Assembly: GCF_044335535.1 (NCBI RefSeq)
Contig: NZ_JBIQVZ010000001.1
Location: 806,001-870,000 of the forward strand
DNA: 64,000 bases
DNA from: Mariniflexile sp044335535
GTDB taxonomy: Bacteria; Bacteroidota; Bacteroidia; Flavobacteriales; Flavobacteriaceae
Direction: 5' to 3'
In this document: in pieces, positions 1-7,893 of the stretch
Position numbering within the stretch: the stretch's first letter is position 1
Layout: each line of letters starts with the position of its first letter
The notes under the pieces: model-generated
What the model saw: only the letters and a program-made list of their open reading frames with translations
Told to the model about the DNA's origin: nothing
Databases searched by the model: none
Made by a program: the position numbers and the translations under genes

Positions 1-208
1 ATGGAACTTTTTTTGCTTCTCCATTAATTTCCATAAAAGCCAAATCGGAAAGTGTTACTTTATTTTCCTTGGAAAAATCACTTCTGCTTTCGTTTCTGAT
101 GATATCATTATTAGAAATTCTATCTATAATTTTTGGAATGAAAATAATACCAAAAACGAGAATAATAAATGCTATACCTATATATGAATAATTAGTTTTT
201 TTGCTCAT
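1..208 (-). CDS. SCO1/SenC-family copper chaperone, N-terminal part only
   Basis: Partial gene: the ATG is at 208 and the frame stays open to the left edge, giving 69 residues. A short basic N-terminus (MSKKTNYSYIG) is followed by one hydrophobic segment (about residues 8-26), then a polar stretch with LSDLAFMEINGEAKKVP. This matches the start of flavobacterial SCO proteins, which are membrane-anchored thioredoxin-fold proteins that deliver copper to the CuA centre of cytochrome oxidase. The copper-binding CxxxC would lie outside the window, so the call rests on N-terminal resemblance and on the oxidase genes just upstream (subunits III and IV, haem O synthase). Confidence 0.6.
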   Translation of the reverse strand, partial: MSKKTNYSYIGIAFIILVFGIIFIPKIIDRISNNDIIRNESRSDFSKENKVTLSDLAFMEINGEAKKVP

Positions 209-250
209 TGTTTTTATATTCAATTCATTAACCCGTAAGGTTTCGACTTT

Positions 251-330
251 AGTTTATCTTGAGCCTATTCGAAAGGCTACCAATGGTGTGTTTTAAAATT
301 AGGACTTCGACAAGCTCAATCTGACAAACT
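251..330. repeat. Degraded inverted-repeat element of the TTCGACAAGCTCA family
   Basis: The left arm (251-275, AGTTTATCTTGAGCC then TTCGAAAG) is an imperfect reverse complement of the right arm (303-330, CTTCGACAAGCTCA then CTGACAAACT). The same family recurs at 4546-4607, 4638-4701, 16793-16816 and 53425-53506. It lies between the SCO-type gene and its upstream neighbour. Confidence 0.6.
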
Positions 331-388
331 AAACGTCATTTTATCTTGCTTTTTTTAGAATAAAAATGATACATCAAACTGACACATG

Positions 389-1105
389 CTAGTTATTTTC
401 AGGGTTTAAATCGTTTGCTCTTCTTGTTGAAGAATCAAATTCGCCTTTTCTTATTTGTCTGTATTCTGTAAACAATATACGTAAATCGTCGCTCATCTTA
501 TTTTTTATTTCGGCTACTTCAATGCAATTGTAAGTACTCAATATGTAAGAAGGCACTTTCTTTGATATTTCGTTATCCGTTCTGTCATCCAATCGACCTC
601 TTTGGTTTAAATCTTTATCAATTATAAACACATCGTTCGTAGCTAAATCACCAGTTAAACCTGTTTTACTTTTTAAACTAGTAAATACATTTTTAATAGC
701 ATCAGGTTCACCAAAAGCAAAATGCCAAAATCTTAAATCTTCATAACCACTAATTTCAGCTTTTAGTTTTTCAACAGCTGTTTCAGTGCCTTTAGGCATC
801 AAAATAACTATTTGAAACTTTTTAAAACCTTTAAATTTATCGTAAACCAATTCCTTTAAATTAGACGCCACAATACTATTATCTATAGGGTTTGACCCTA
901 AAAACCCAAGTATGGTAATGTGGTCTTCCAAAACAATGTTTTCTTCGGAATTTGAATGAAATTGATTAATTTCCAAAACCGATTGGTTTATGATATCAAG
1001 CGGCGTATAGTTATGGGTTGCTGGATATAAAAACAGCAAAAAAGTAACAGGAAGAAAGAATAAAATTCCTAAAATCAAATACCGTCCTGCTTTTTTATAA
1101 TTCAT
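389..1105 (-). CDS. Membrane-anchored SCO-like (thioredoxin-fold?) protein of the cox cluster
   Basis: Protein of 238 residues starting at the ATG at 1105; a TTG one codon earlier is less likely. One transmembrane segment (about residues 9-28) is followed by a soluble domain that should face the periplasm. The segment NDVFIIDKDLNQRGRLDD resembles the late strand-turn of SCO/peroxiredoxin folds, where SCO proteins have VDKxGxxRG. No CxxxC or CxxC is present; the only cysteine is in STYNCIEVAE. It sits between the SCO-type gene and the oxidase subunits, so a part in oxidase assembly is inferred. The fold assignment is tentative and no precise family name can be given. Confidence 0.5.
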   Translation of the reverse strand: MNYKKAGRYLILGILFFLPVTFLLFLYPATHNYTPLDIINQSVLEINQFHSNSEENIVLEDHITILGFLGSNPIDNSIVASNLKELVYDKFKGFKKFQIVILMPKGTETAVEKLKAEISGYEDLRFWHFAFGEPDAIKNVFTSLKSKTGLTGDLATNDVFIIDKDLNQRGRLDDRTDNEISKKVPSYILSTYNCIEVAEIKNKMSDDLRILFTEYRQIRKGEFDSSTRRANDLNPENN

Positions 1106-1229
1106 CAAAAACCTGTTTTTTATGTGTGCCTTTTTATTTTCTTAATGGCACATAGAACATTCATATAATTGTTCCCTTGTGTTTCGAAATATCGTTATGA
1201 ATGTTTCAATTCAAAACGCAAAAATAAAA

Positions 1230-1253
1230 AAAGGCGGTTTAAAAACCGCCTTT
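1230..1253 (-). terminator. Rho-independent terminator after cox subunit IV
   Basis: Hairpin AAAGGCGGTTT / AAACCGCCTTT with a 2-nt loop. An A-run on the plus strand just left of it becomes a U-run in the minus-strand transcript. It separates the haem O synthase-to-subunit IV operon from the two SCO-type genes downstream. Confidence 0.85.
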
Positions 1254-1287
1254 ATATATCTATTTAACTATTTTAAATTTTAATTAG

Positions 1288-1668
1288 TTAAAAATCCCTT
1301 TTTATATAACCTTTATCGTATACATTAAAAACGTAGCCACCTTCTTGCAATAAAATAAATATTAAATACAGAATTAAAAAAATAGCCGTCCATACAACCA
1401 TACGCCTTAATGCTTTGGTTTCATCTCGCATGTGCATAAAATCCCAAGTAATATAATATGCTTTTACTAAAGTAAGTATAATAAATATCCAGTTAAGACC
1501 TTTCATTCCTAATACTTGGCCCTTTAAAGATTCTGGTTTGTAAATACCTAATACTACCTCTATAGTGGTAACTATCGTTAAGAAGATTAAAACTCCCCAA
1601 ATTTTTTGGGTGTTCGATTTAAACTTAATTAAACCTCTAAATATTTCTAATTTATGTGCGTGTGCCAT
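1288..1668 (-). CDS. Cytochrome c oxidase subunit IV (caa3-type small subunit)
   Basis: Small membrane protein of 126 residues with three hydrophobic segments (about residues 24-44, 55-75 and 88-108) after a short polar N-terminus beginning MAHAHKLEIFRG. Size, topology and place directly after two subunit III genes match the prokaryotic cytochrome c oxidase subunit IV family, a non-catalytic subunit needed for assembly or stability. The gene starts 22 nt after the upstream subunit III gene ends and is followed by a strong terminator, so it is the last gene of the operon. Confidence 0.85.
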   Translation of the reverse strand: MAHAHKLEIFRGLIKFKSNTQKIWGVLIFLTIVTTIEVVLGIYKPESLKGQVLGMKGLNWIFIILTLVKAYYITWDFMHMRDETKALRRMVVWTAIFLILYLIFILLQEGGYVFNVYDKGYIKRDF

Positions 1669-1690
1669 TTTAAACTAATATTTTTACTTA

Positions 1691-2671
1691 TTAAACTAGG
1701 TAGAAGAATGTAAATACAAATACCCAAACCAAATCTACAAAGTGCCAGTATAAACCAACTTTTTCAACCATTTCGTAGCTTTTACGTCTTTCGTAAGTTC
1801 CCAATACCACATTGAAGAAAATAATGATATTAATTATCACTCCAGAAAATACGTGAAATCCATGAAACCCTGTTATAAAGAAAAAGAAATCAGCAAATAA
1901 AGGCGAACCATATTCGTTAACATGTAAATTAGCACCCTCAACCACTACTTTACCATTTTGCTTTAACTGTTTTAAAGATTCTTCTCTAGATAAAACTGTT
2001 TTATGACCATGTGCATCTAACAACTGCGTTCTTACCAAAACATTATCATGTGTCTCTAAACCATGCATAACCTCTTCGACGGTATATGTTGGCAAAGTTC
2101 CTTCATTTACAAACCAAATACCATCTTTACGCTCTTGTTGTACACGTTCATGCTCTCCTGCAACCACAAAGTCGCGTAATGCTACACGATGACCTTCTGC
2201 ATCAACAAACTGAAGAATGTTTCCTCCTTTTGTTTGAACAGCACCAAAATCGCCTTTTATAAATGTTGCCCATTCCCAAGCTTGAGATCCAACGAATATC
2301 AAACCACCAATAATGGTTAAAAACATATATAGGGTTACTTTCGCTTTATTTAAATGATGACCAGCATCTACCGCCAACACCATGGTTACAGACGACATGA
2401 TAAGTATGAACGTCATAAACGCCACATAAATCATTGGCAACTCTTGCCCGTGTAAAAATGGTACGTGTGTAAACACCTCATCGGCAATTGGCCATGCATC
2501 AATAAATTTAAATCTTGAAAATCCGTAGGCTGCTAAAAAACCTGAAAAGGTCAAAGCATCTGAAACGATGAAAAACCACATCATCATTTTACCATAACTT
2601 GCTTTTAAAGGCTCGTTACCTCCTCCCCAAGTTTTAACTTCTGTTCCAGCGTTTGCAACTGTAGTACTCAT
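1691..2671 (-). CDS. ctaE: Cytochrome c oxidase subunit III (long form)
   Basis: Haem-copper oxidase subunit III of 326 residues, longer than the roughly 200 usual for the bacterial short form. Hydrophobic helices lie near residues 28-50, 78-100, 112-133, 260-290 and 305-326, with the family-type segments AWEWATFI and FHGFHVFSG. Between about residues 140 and 255 there is a hydrophilic insertion that splits the helix bundle. The subunit stabilises the catalytic core of the inner-membrane oxidase. It lies 46 nt downstream of a second, shorter subunit III gene. Catalytic subunits I and II are about 27 kb away at 29165-32060. Confidence 0.9.
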   Translation of the reverse strand: MSTTVANAGTEVKTWGGGNEPLKASYGKMMMWFFIVSDALTFSGFLAAYGFSRFKFIDAWPIADEVFTHVPFLHGQELPMIYVAFMTFILIMSSVTMVLAVDAGHHLNKAKVTLYMFLTIIGGLIFVGSQAWEWATFIKGDFGAVQTKGGNILQFVDAEGHRVALRDFVVAGEHERVQQERKDGIWFVNEGTLPTYTVEEVMHGLETHDNVLVRTQLLDAHGHKTVLSREESLKQLKQNGKVVVEGANLHVNEYGSPLFADFFFFITGFHGFHVFSGVIINIIIFFNVVLGTYERRKSYEMVEKVGLYWHFVDLVWVFVFTFFYLV

Positions 2672-2717
2672 ATATGTTGGTTGTTTTTTAAAAGTTGGAC
2701 AAAAATAATCAATTTAT

Positions 2718-3299
2718 TTATCTTATAAAATATAAAAATAAAAAGAGATACACCCATAGGATGTCTATAAAATGCCAAAAGGTTGCTGCAAGTTCAAAAC
2801 CAAGCATTTTTGTTGGTTTATACTTTTGTTTAAAATGATTATAAATTACCACCAATAAACAAACTAGCCCTACAACAACGTGCAAAATATGCACAATTGC
2901 TATTAAATAGATGTAAGACATGGTGACATTACTAGTTGGACCCGTGAAATTGTAACCTAAATCAATAATTTGTTGAAAGCCCAAAAATTGATAAAAAACA
3001 AAGACAACACCTAAAATAAGCGTGATAAATAACCAAAGCATGGTGGTCTTACTATGGTTGCTTTTTAAAGCCCTTTTGGCTAAAATGAACGACACACTAC
3101 TCAACATAATTATAATCGTACTGATTATAAAAGCATTAGGCAATTGAAAATCTTTTAACCAATCGGGTCTGGAACTGCTTACTACAAAGGCGCTCGTCCA
3201 CCCTGCAAACGACATGATAAGCGAAATGATACCAAACCAAAGCATCATTTTTTTTGCTCTGTTATTTTTTTCTTCTAAAGTACCTTGTGTTAAATCCAT
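2718..3299 (-). CDS. Cytochrome c oxidase subunit III (short form)
   Basis: Protein of 193 residues with five predicted helices, the normal size for a bacterial subunit III. Family features are the C-terminal ATFWHFIDILWVYLFLFLYF and the histidine-containing helix IVHILHVVVGL. It is a paralogue of the next gene, which carries the 115-residue insertion; paired subunit III genes are common in this family of bacteria. It starts 2 nt after the haem O synthase gene ends, so the two are probably translationally coupled. Confidence 0.88.
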   Translation of the reverse strand: MDLTQGTLEEKNNRAKKMMLWFGIISLIMSFAGWTSAFVVSSSRPDWLKDFQLPNAFIISTIIIMLSSVSFILAKRALKSNHSKTTMLWLFITLILGVVFVFYQFLGFQQIIDLGYNFTGPTSNVTMSYIYLIAIVHILHVVVGLVCLLVVIYNHFKQKYKPTKMLGFELAATFWHFIDILWVYLFLFLYFIR

Positions 3300-3301
3300 G
3301 G

Positions 3302-4195
3302 TTATCTTATAAATTTATCTATGACGTAAACTATTTGCACCAATGTTATATATGAAACACTTGCCAGCATCAGCTGTTTAGCTGCTTTTTCGGTCATTTC
3401 TTTAAATAATCGAATGGCAAAATATAACATTCCCAAACCTAATATAAAAACCAAAATGGCTGCTACGATAGAAAGTTCTAAACTACCTGTAAAACCAAAA
3501 ACCGGGATAATAGACACCAAAAGCGTCCAAATAGTGTACATAATGGTTTGTACCGCAGTGCCTTTATCTTGTTTGCCTGTTGGCAACATAAAGAACCCGC
3601 CTTTTTTATAATCTTCAAACAAAAACCAACCAATAGCCCAAAAATGGGGAAACTGCCAAAAAAACTGTAAGGCAAACAATGTACCTGGTTCTATACCAAA
3701 ATCATCGGTTGCCGCTACCCAACCTAGCATAAAAGGAATCGCACCCGGTATCGCTCCAACAAAAACCGACAAAGGAGTTTTCGTTTTTAAGGGTGTATAA
3801 ACACAGGTGTATAAAAAAATGGATATCGCACCAAACATAGCCGTTTGCTTATTGATGGTGTATAAAATAATAATACCCAATATCGTAAAAATAGATGCAA
3901 TTATAAATGCGGTGGTTACCGACATCCGACCCGCAGGAATGGGTCTATTCTTGGTACGCTCCATTAAAGCATCCAAATCTTTTTCAATAATTTGATTGAA
4001 TGCATTGGACGCACCTACCATAAAATAGCCACCAAGTGCCAATAAAACCAAGGTTTTAAAATCGACTGTTTCAACACCCAATAAATAACCTGCAAGCGAT
4101 GAAAACACCACACTTAATGCCAATCGCATTTTAGTGATTTCCTTAAAATCTGAAATTATAGAAGGTGCTGTTACCGACGTTTTTGAATTGCCCAA
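3302..4195 (-). CDS. ctaB: Protoheme IX farnesyltransferase (haem O synthase)
   Basis: UbiA-family prenyltransferase of 297 residues that converts haem B plus farnesyl diphosphate to haem O, the precursor of the oxidase haem A. The first Asp-rich motif is clear: NQIIEKDLDALMERTKNRP (about residues 67-85). A second polar loop, EDYKKGGFFMLP, matches the second substrate-binding region. About nine membrane helices are visible. The start is probably the TTG at 4195: the next ATG (KMRLALS) would remove the conserved SIISDFKEITK segment, and an in-frame stop lies five codons upstream. First gene of the oxidase accessory operon. Confidence 0.92.
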   Translation of the reverse strand: MGNSKTSVTAPSIISDFKEITKMRLALSVVFSSLAGYLLGVETVDFKTLVLLALGGYFMVGASNAFNQIIEKDLDALMERTKNRPIPAGRMSVTTAFIIASIFTILGIIILYTINKQTAMFGAISIFLYTCVYTPLKTKTPLSVFVGAIPGAIPFMLGWVAATDDFGIEPGTLFALQFFWQFPHFWAIGWFLFEDYKKGGFFMLPTGKQDKGTAVQTIMYTIWTLLVSIIPVFGFTGSLELSIVAAILVFILGLGMLYFAIRLFKEMTEKAAKQLMLASVSYITLVQIVYVIDKFIR

Positions 4196-4230
4196 TAGTA
4201 TATTTACTTAACCGCTTAATATAGCGAGTG

Positions 4231-4238
4231 CAAAGATA
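4231..4238 (-). promoter_or_regulatory. Candidate -7 element of the ctaB-cox operon
   Basis: The minus strand reads TATCTTTG, a perfect match to the Bacteroidota -7 consensus TAnnTTTG, 36 nt upstream of the likely TTG start. No good -33 TTTG is seen at the usual distance. Confidence 0.5.
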
Positions 4239-4308
4239 CTTTATTAAAGCATTTTTAGCAATGCTTTTTATTGGTAATTTATTTTGAAAAAAACCTTTTG
4301 ATTTATTT

Positions 4309-4415
4309 GGGCGTGCCCTATATCCTGAAACAAGTTCAGGAACTAGGTCGGGCTGTTCATTACAATCTTTTTGCTCGTGCCTCACAAAAAGGATTTTCAC
4401 TGCCATCCCTCACGC
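4309..4415. repeat. GGGCGT...CCCTNACGC interspersed repeat, copy 1, with a nested palindrome
   Basis: The element begins GGGCGTGCCCTA, continues to GGTCGGGCT and ends ATCCCTCACGC. Copy 2 at 51418-51572 has the same ends in reverse complement (GGGCGTTCCCTA, GGTCGGGCT, ATCCCTAACGC) but a different middle. A smaller palindrome, TCCTGAAACAAGTTCAGGA (4323-4341), sits inside copy 1. Confidence 0.6.
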
Positions 4416-4545
4416 AGGGGGAGATTCAAATGAAAGCTTATATTAAAAACTTAAGATTCCTTAGCATAAAATTTCCAACCGATTAACATTCTAACATTCT
4501 CTATATTAATCAAGTGGAAACAGTTTAAAAGTCCTTTACATTTAA

Positions 4546-4607
4546 TTTGTCAGGAGCTTGTCGAAACCTTCTTCTAAAAGCACTTCGACAAGCTCAGTGT
4601 GACAAAC
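4546..4607. repeat. TTCGACAAGCTC hairpin element
   Basis: Nearly complete inverted repeat: left arm TTTGTCAGGAGCTTGTCGAA, right arm TTCGACAAGCTCAGTGTGACAAA-type sequence. It is the best-preserved full element of this family in the window. Confidence 0.7.
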
Positions 4608-4637
4608 TTTTTCACCCACTTACTTTTACAATTCCCT

Positions 4638-4701
4638 TGTCAGACTGAGCCTGTCGAAGTCCAATCCCTAACACCCCGACATACAGCTTCGACAAGTTCC
4701 T
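4638..4701. repeat. Second TTCGACAAGCTC hairpin element
   Basis: Left arm TTGTCAGACTGAGCCTGTCG (4638-4657) with AAG; right arm GCTTCGACAAGTTCC (4686-4700). It lies 30 nt after the first element and is more diverged. Confidence 0.6.
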
Positions 4702-4764
4702 TTAGATTTGTTTTCATAAATTTAAGAAAGAGAAAGGAAATAAAACGAACTAAAACAAGCTGTG

Positions 4765-6864
4765 TTAAAAATCAAAATACCAATTAAACAAATCGGTTCT
4801 AATTCCAAAGTTAAACCAAACGGTATTGTTTTTAAATGTAGTGACTGTTTCCGCTTCAGGATTAAAATTTCTAACGGTTATATCGGTGAAAATCTTCAAG
4901 TTTGATGCTGGGTTTATGACATAACCCGCTTGTAAATTGCCATTAAAGGTTTTTGTTTTGTTGCCTTGCCCTACTTCTACACCGGTATCAAAAGGCCGGT
5001 CGTTATAATCTCTATAAATAGCGCCACCATAACTAAAATCATCCGTTCCATCATTAAAATCCAATCCGCGAACTCCAAAAATAAGTTTAGCATCAGCAAA
5101 CCAGCGTTTATAATGGTAACGCCCAATTAAAATAGCTTCACTAAAGTTGGCTCCCCATAGATGCGCCATTGATTGGTTGTTATGTCCATAATTAAGCACA
5201 ATAGTATTATGCGAATAGGTATATGGACGCATGCGGTTGTATTCAAACTGTAACAATAAATTTTCAACTTTAAAGGCATTGTAATACTTAAGACCAAGTT
5301 GATAGCCATATTTGTTTTTCCAACTTTTTTCGCCTCCTTTTATATCACTTAATGAAAACTCGTCTAAAATAAACTGACTATAAACATTAACGTTATCATT
5401 AAACTTATATTTAGCCGAAGCTCCAAGCAATGCATTTCCGGCACCTTGGCCCGTTTCAAATTCAATAGCTCTGTAGAATATAATCGGGTTTAAATAATTC
5501 ACATCAAAACCTCTATCGTTACTATTGGTCCACAACACCGATTCAAACAATCCGATATTCAATTTTTTGGAAACGTTCCAACTTAAATAGTGATTAGCGA
5601 TGTATTTGCTTAAAAACGCTTTGTCATTTTCTACTTCTGGACGCACATCTTTTAACCACATCCACGTATTGGTGTACTTTATTTTCCAAAAAGACGTGTT
5701 TAATTTTAAAAATGGGTGAGGACTCGCCACATCACTCAATAATAACGAACGATAGCCATCACCTATAAAGTTTTTACCATGCCCGAATTGGATGTTAATA
5801 AACTTAGCTGGCTTATACGACAAATAGGCTTCCGCCACGGGATAATCATAAGAATCCGTTTTAAAAAGCTTTGCAATACCACGTCCCGGAATAATAGCCG
5901 GATCTGGACCAAAGGCTTTTAAACTTTCGGCATACTCGTTTACATATTGGGCAAATCTGCCTTGGCTTTCAAAAACCGAAGCATAAAAACTTAACTTATC
6001 ACCTAAACCTCCTTGCACTAAAAACCCACGCGTATTATTATAAGTGGAATTAAAATCGGCATTGGCATCTGTTCCTGTTTCCAAATCAAAAATAGGATCG
6101 ATGGTAAACCAATAATCATTCCCTTGTAATTGCACCAAATGTTCGTTCCAAAGTTTTCTTCCTACCCAAGTATCAGTTTCCTTTAGCAACTTGCCTTTTT
6201 CAGCTTTAAAATCGTAATATCTCGAAACGTCTTCGTAAATAAATGGTTTGGATGCGGTATGACTGTTGGTGCCAACTATATTCATATTCCTGTCAAACCT
6301 CGCATAATCACTATGCGTAAACGGTATGTTTAACTGACTGGAATACGCTTTATTTTCGAATGCTTTTAAAGACGTATTCACACTATCAAATTCTGCTTTG
6401 GCCTGTTGCTCTAGTTTAGACAGCTCTTTTTCTTTGGTTATATCTTGGGGTATTGCTGTTTGATCAACCAAAGGTATGCGGATGGGAATGGTATATTGCT
6501 TATAGGTTTTTCGACCATTGTACGTTGCCGGTGTTACCTTAGGAAATAACGAAAACACCCGTTTTACTTCGGTTTTCAACTCATCGTACATCGCCTCGAC
6601 ATAAAGCACTTTAAATTGTCCCGTCGTATCAACCTCAAAAAGTACAATGACATCCCCTTTATAATGCTCTTTTGTAACTTGTTCAGGCACTTTAAAATTA
6701 TCGAAAACATGATTGTAAACATTCGTATCAAAACATGTTTGCAGTTTATCTATGGTTAAGCTATCGCAACTAGGAAATACAGGAGGTTTTTCATTATAAG
6801 CCTTGTTTTGGGAATACATTGTAAGGCTTGTAAAAAGTAGGAATAGAACAACGAATTGCTTCAT
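4765..6864 (-). CDS. RemB-like outer-membrane protein with N-terminal TonB_C-like domain
   Basis: Protein of 699 residues. A signal peptide (about residues 1-18, ending TMYSQ) is followed by a periplasmic-type domain (about 25-135) with FPSCDSLTIDKLQTCF, a GDVIVLFEVDTTGQF strand and an FPKVTPATYNG segment. This has the same layout as the C-terminal domain of the two TonB proteins encoded just upstream. From about residue 185 to the end it is rich in aromatic beta-strands and ends NWYFDF, typical of an outer-membrane barrel. The barrel part resembles proteins named gliding motility protein RemB in flavobacteria; that name is from memory and moderately certain. No terminator is seen downstream. 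Confidence 0.6.
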   Translation of the reverse strand: MKQFVVLFLLFTSLTMYSQNKAYNEKPPVFPSCDSLTIDKLQTCFDTNVYNHVFDNFKVPEQVTKEHYKGDVIVLFEVDTTGQFKVLYVEAMYDELKTEVKRVFSLFPKVTPATYNGRKTYKQYTIPIRIPLVDQTAIPQDITKEKELSKLEQQAKAEFDSVNTSLKAFENKAYSSQLNIPFTHSDYARFDRNMNIVGTNSHTASKPFIYEDVSRYYDFKAEKGKLLKETDTWVGRKLWNEHLVQLQGNDYWFTIDPIFDLETGTDANADFNSTYNNTRGFLVQGGLGDKLSFYASVFESQGRFAQYVNEYAESLKAFGPDPAIIPGRGIAKLFKTDSYDYPVAEAYLSYKPAKFINIQFGHGKNFIGDGYRSLLLSDVASPHPFLKLNTSFWKIKYTNTWMWLKDVRPEVENDKAFLSKYIANHYLSWNVSKKLNIGLFESVLWTNSNDRGFDVNYLNPIIFYRAIEFETGQGAGNALLGASAKYKFNDNVNVYSQFILDEFSLSDIKGGEKSWKNKYGYQLGLKYYNAFKVENLLLQFEYNRMRPYTYSHNTIVLNYGHNNQSMAHLWGANFSEAILIGRYHYKRWFADAKLIFGVRGLDFNDGTDDFSYGGAIYRDYNDRPFDTGVEVGQGNKTKTFNGNLQAGYVINPASNLKIFTDITVRNFNPEAETVTTFKNNTVWFNFGIRTDLFNWYFDF

Positions 6865-6924
6865 GGTTTTTGTTAACTTGGATTTAGAATCGAAAGATAC
6901 TATATTTTTAATAATCGCTTATTA

Positions 6925-6959
6925 AAAAAGCCATTATCGAGGATTTGATAACGGCTTTT
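6925..6959 (-). terminator. Rho-independent terminator after the first tonB gene
   Basis: Stem AAAAGCCATTATC / GATAACGGCTTTT with one G-U pair and a 9-nt loop. The A-run at 6924-6929 gives a U-run in the minus-strand transcript. Confidence 0.8.
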
Positions 6960-6982
6960 GGTATTTTTAAGTTATAACTAAT

Positions 6983-7768
6983 CTAATCTTGAACTTGAAA
7001 TACGATTGGTAAGGTATAAATAACCCCAACATTTTTATCGCGTTGTTTACCTGGAGTCATTTCTGGGATGATATTGATAACACGTTCTGCTTCTTTTTCT
7101 AAATCGGGATGCGTTCCCCTAACTTGAATATCGTTAACATGCCCTGTTTTATCAATTTTAAATTGTGTTCGAATGACTTGTTTGCCAGATAAACCTAATT
7201 CACTCCCCAAATTAGTATTAAACTTTTTCTGAATTAATTGGGTAATTTTATCGGACATACATTTACGTTTTTCGTCATTTGTTTTTTTCTTTTCACATCC
7301 TGGATAAACTGGTACGTGTTCTATAACCTCAAAAGAGACAGGTTCATCATCTACTGGTTTATCTGCCACAGTCATATCTCCAGGATCAAGAGGTTGCACA
7401 ACTGATATCGTTGGTTTTTCTGGTTTATCAATAAAATCATCGGAAGCTGTATCGGGAACCTCCTTATAATTATCTGTTGACTCATTTGGTTTTTGCTTAA
7501 CAGGTTCTTCTGAAGCAGTAACTTCGGGTCTAAAAACTGGAACATGCTCAATAAATATTTCGTCTGGTGGCAGCATCTCAACAACCTGAGGAATGGCTTT
7601 TTCAAACTTCATCTCTAACAGCCCATAGGCTGTGAGTAAACAAACAATTAAGCCAATTTGAAAATAAAGGCTCGAGTTTTTTCGTAAATTTGCATCATGC
7701 TTTTGTGACTTTTTCACGATTTCCCCATTTTGCCGAATGGGTTCGTGAGTTTTCTTTGAATTGCTCAT
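6983..7768 (-). CDS. TonB-family energy transducer, paralogue 1
   Basis: Protein of 261 residues: cytoplasmic basic N-terminus (1-34), one transmembrane anchor (about 35-52), a long acidic periplasmic linker and a TonB_C-type domain (about 145-261) with the paired cysteines VYPGCEKK...RKCMSDK, the strand TQFKIDKTGHV, and the end YTLPIVFQVQD. TonB proteins link the ExbBD proton motor to outer-membrane receptors. The linker is acidic and threonine/proline mixed and lacks the polyproline run of paralogue 2. Its own terminator precedes the RemB-like gene. Confidence 0.85.
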   Translation of the reverse strand: MSNSKKTHEPIRQNGEIVKKSQKHDANLRKNSSLYFQIGLIVCLLTAYGLLEMKFEKAIPQVVEMLPPDEIFIEHVPVFRPEVTASEEPVKQKPNESTDNYKEVPDTASDDFIDKPEKPTISVVQPLDPGDMTVADKPVDDEPVSFEVIEHVPVYPGCEKKKTNDEKRKCMSDKITQLIQKKFNTNLGSELGLSGKQVIRTQFKIDKTGHVNDIQVRGTHPDLEKEAERVINIIPEMTPGKQRDKNVGVIYTLPIVFQVQD

Positions 7769-7827
7769 AATAATTATAGTTTAAATGTTAATATTATGAT
7801 AAAGTCTCAATAAGCGTACCAAAAAAG

Positions 7828-7858
7828 AAATCCCGTTACAAAATTTGTAACGGGATTT
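7828..7858 (-). terminator. Rho-independent terminator after the second tonB gene
   Basis: Near-perfect palindrome: AAATCCCGTTACAAA paired with TTTGTAACGGGATTT around a single A. It isolates the two tonB paralogues transcriptionally. Confidence 0.85.
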
Positions 7859-7893
7859 TATATTTTAAAATGCCTTCTTTTATATTAAGAAAA

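Larger units (their letters stand above)
4196..4764. other. Non-coding block between ctaB and the remB-like gene, rich in repeats
   Basis: No convincing gene. Open frames here are made of repeat sequence (peptides such as PDLVPELVSG and QTEPVEV). The block holds, left to right, the ctaB promoter candidate, a GGGCGT...ACGC repeat, and two TTCGACAAGCTC hairpin elements. Confidence 0.75.

Noticed and set aside
4143..4406. Minus-strand frame of 87 codons upstream of ctaB
   Set aside because: It consists of the GGGCGT repeat and its nested palindrome (peptide PDLVPELVSG) and overlaps the ctaB start; no coding character.
4599..4787. Plus-strand frame of 62 codons in the repeat block
   Set aside because: The peptide QTEPVEV and similar are translations of the TTCGACAAGCTC hairpins; it runs into the RemB-like gene on the other strand.
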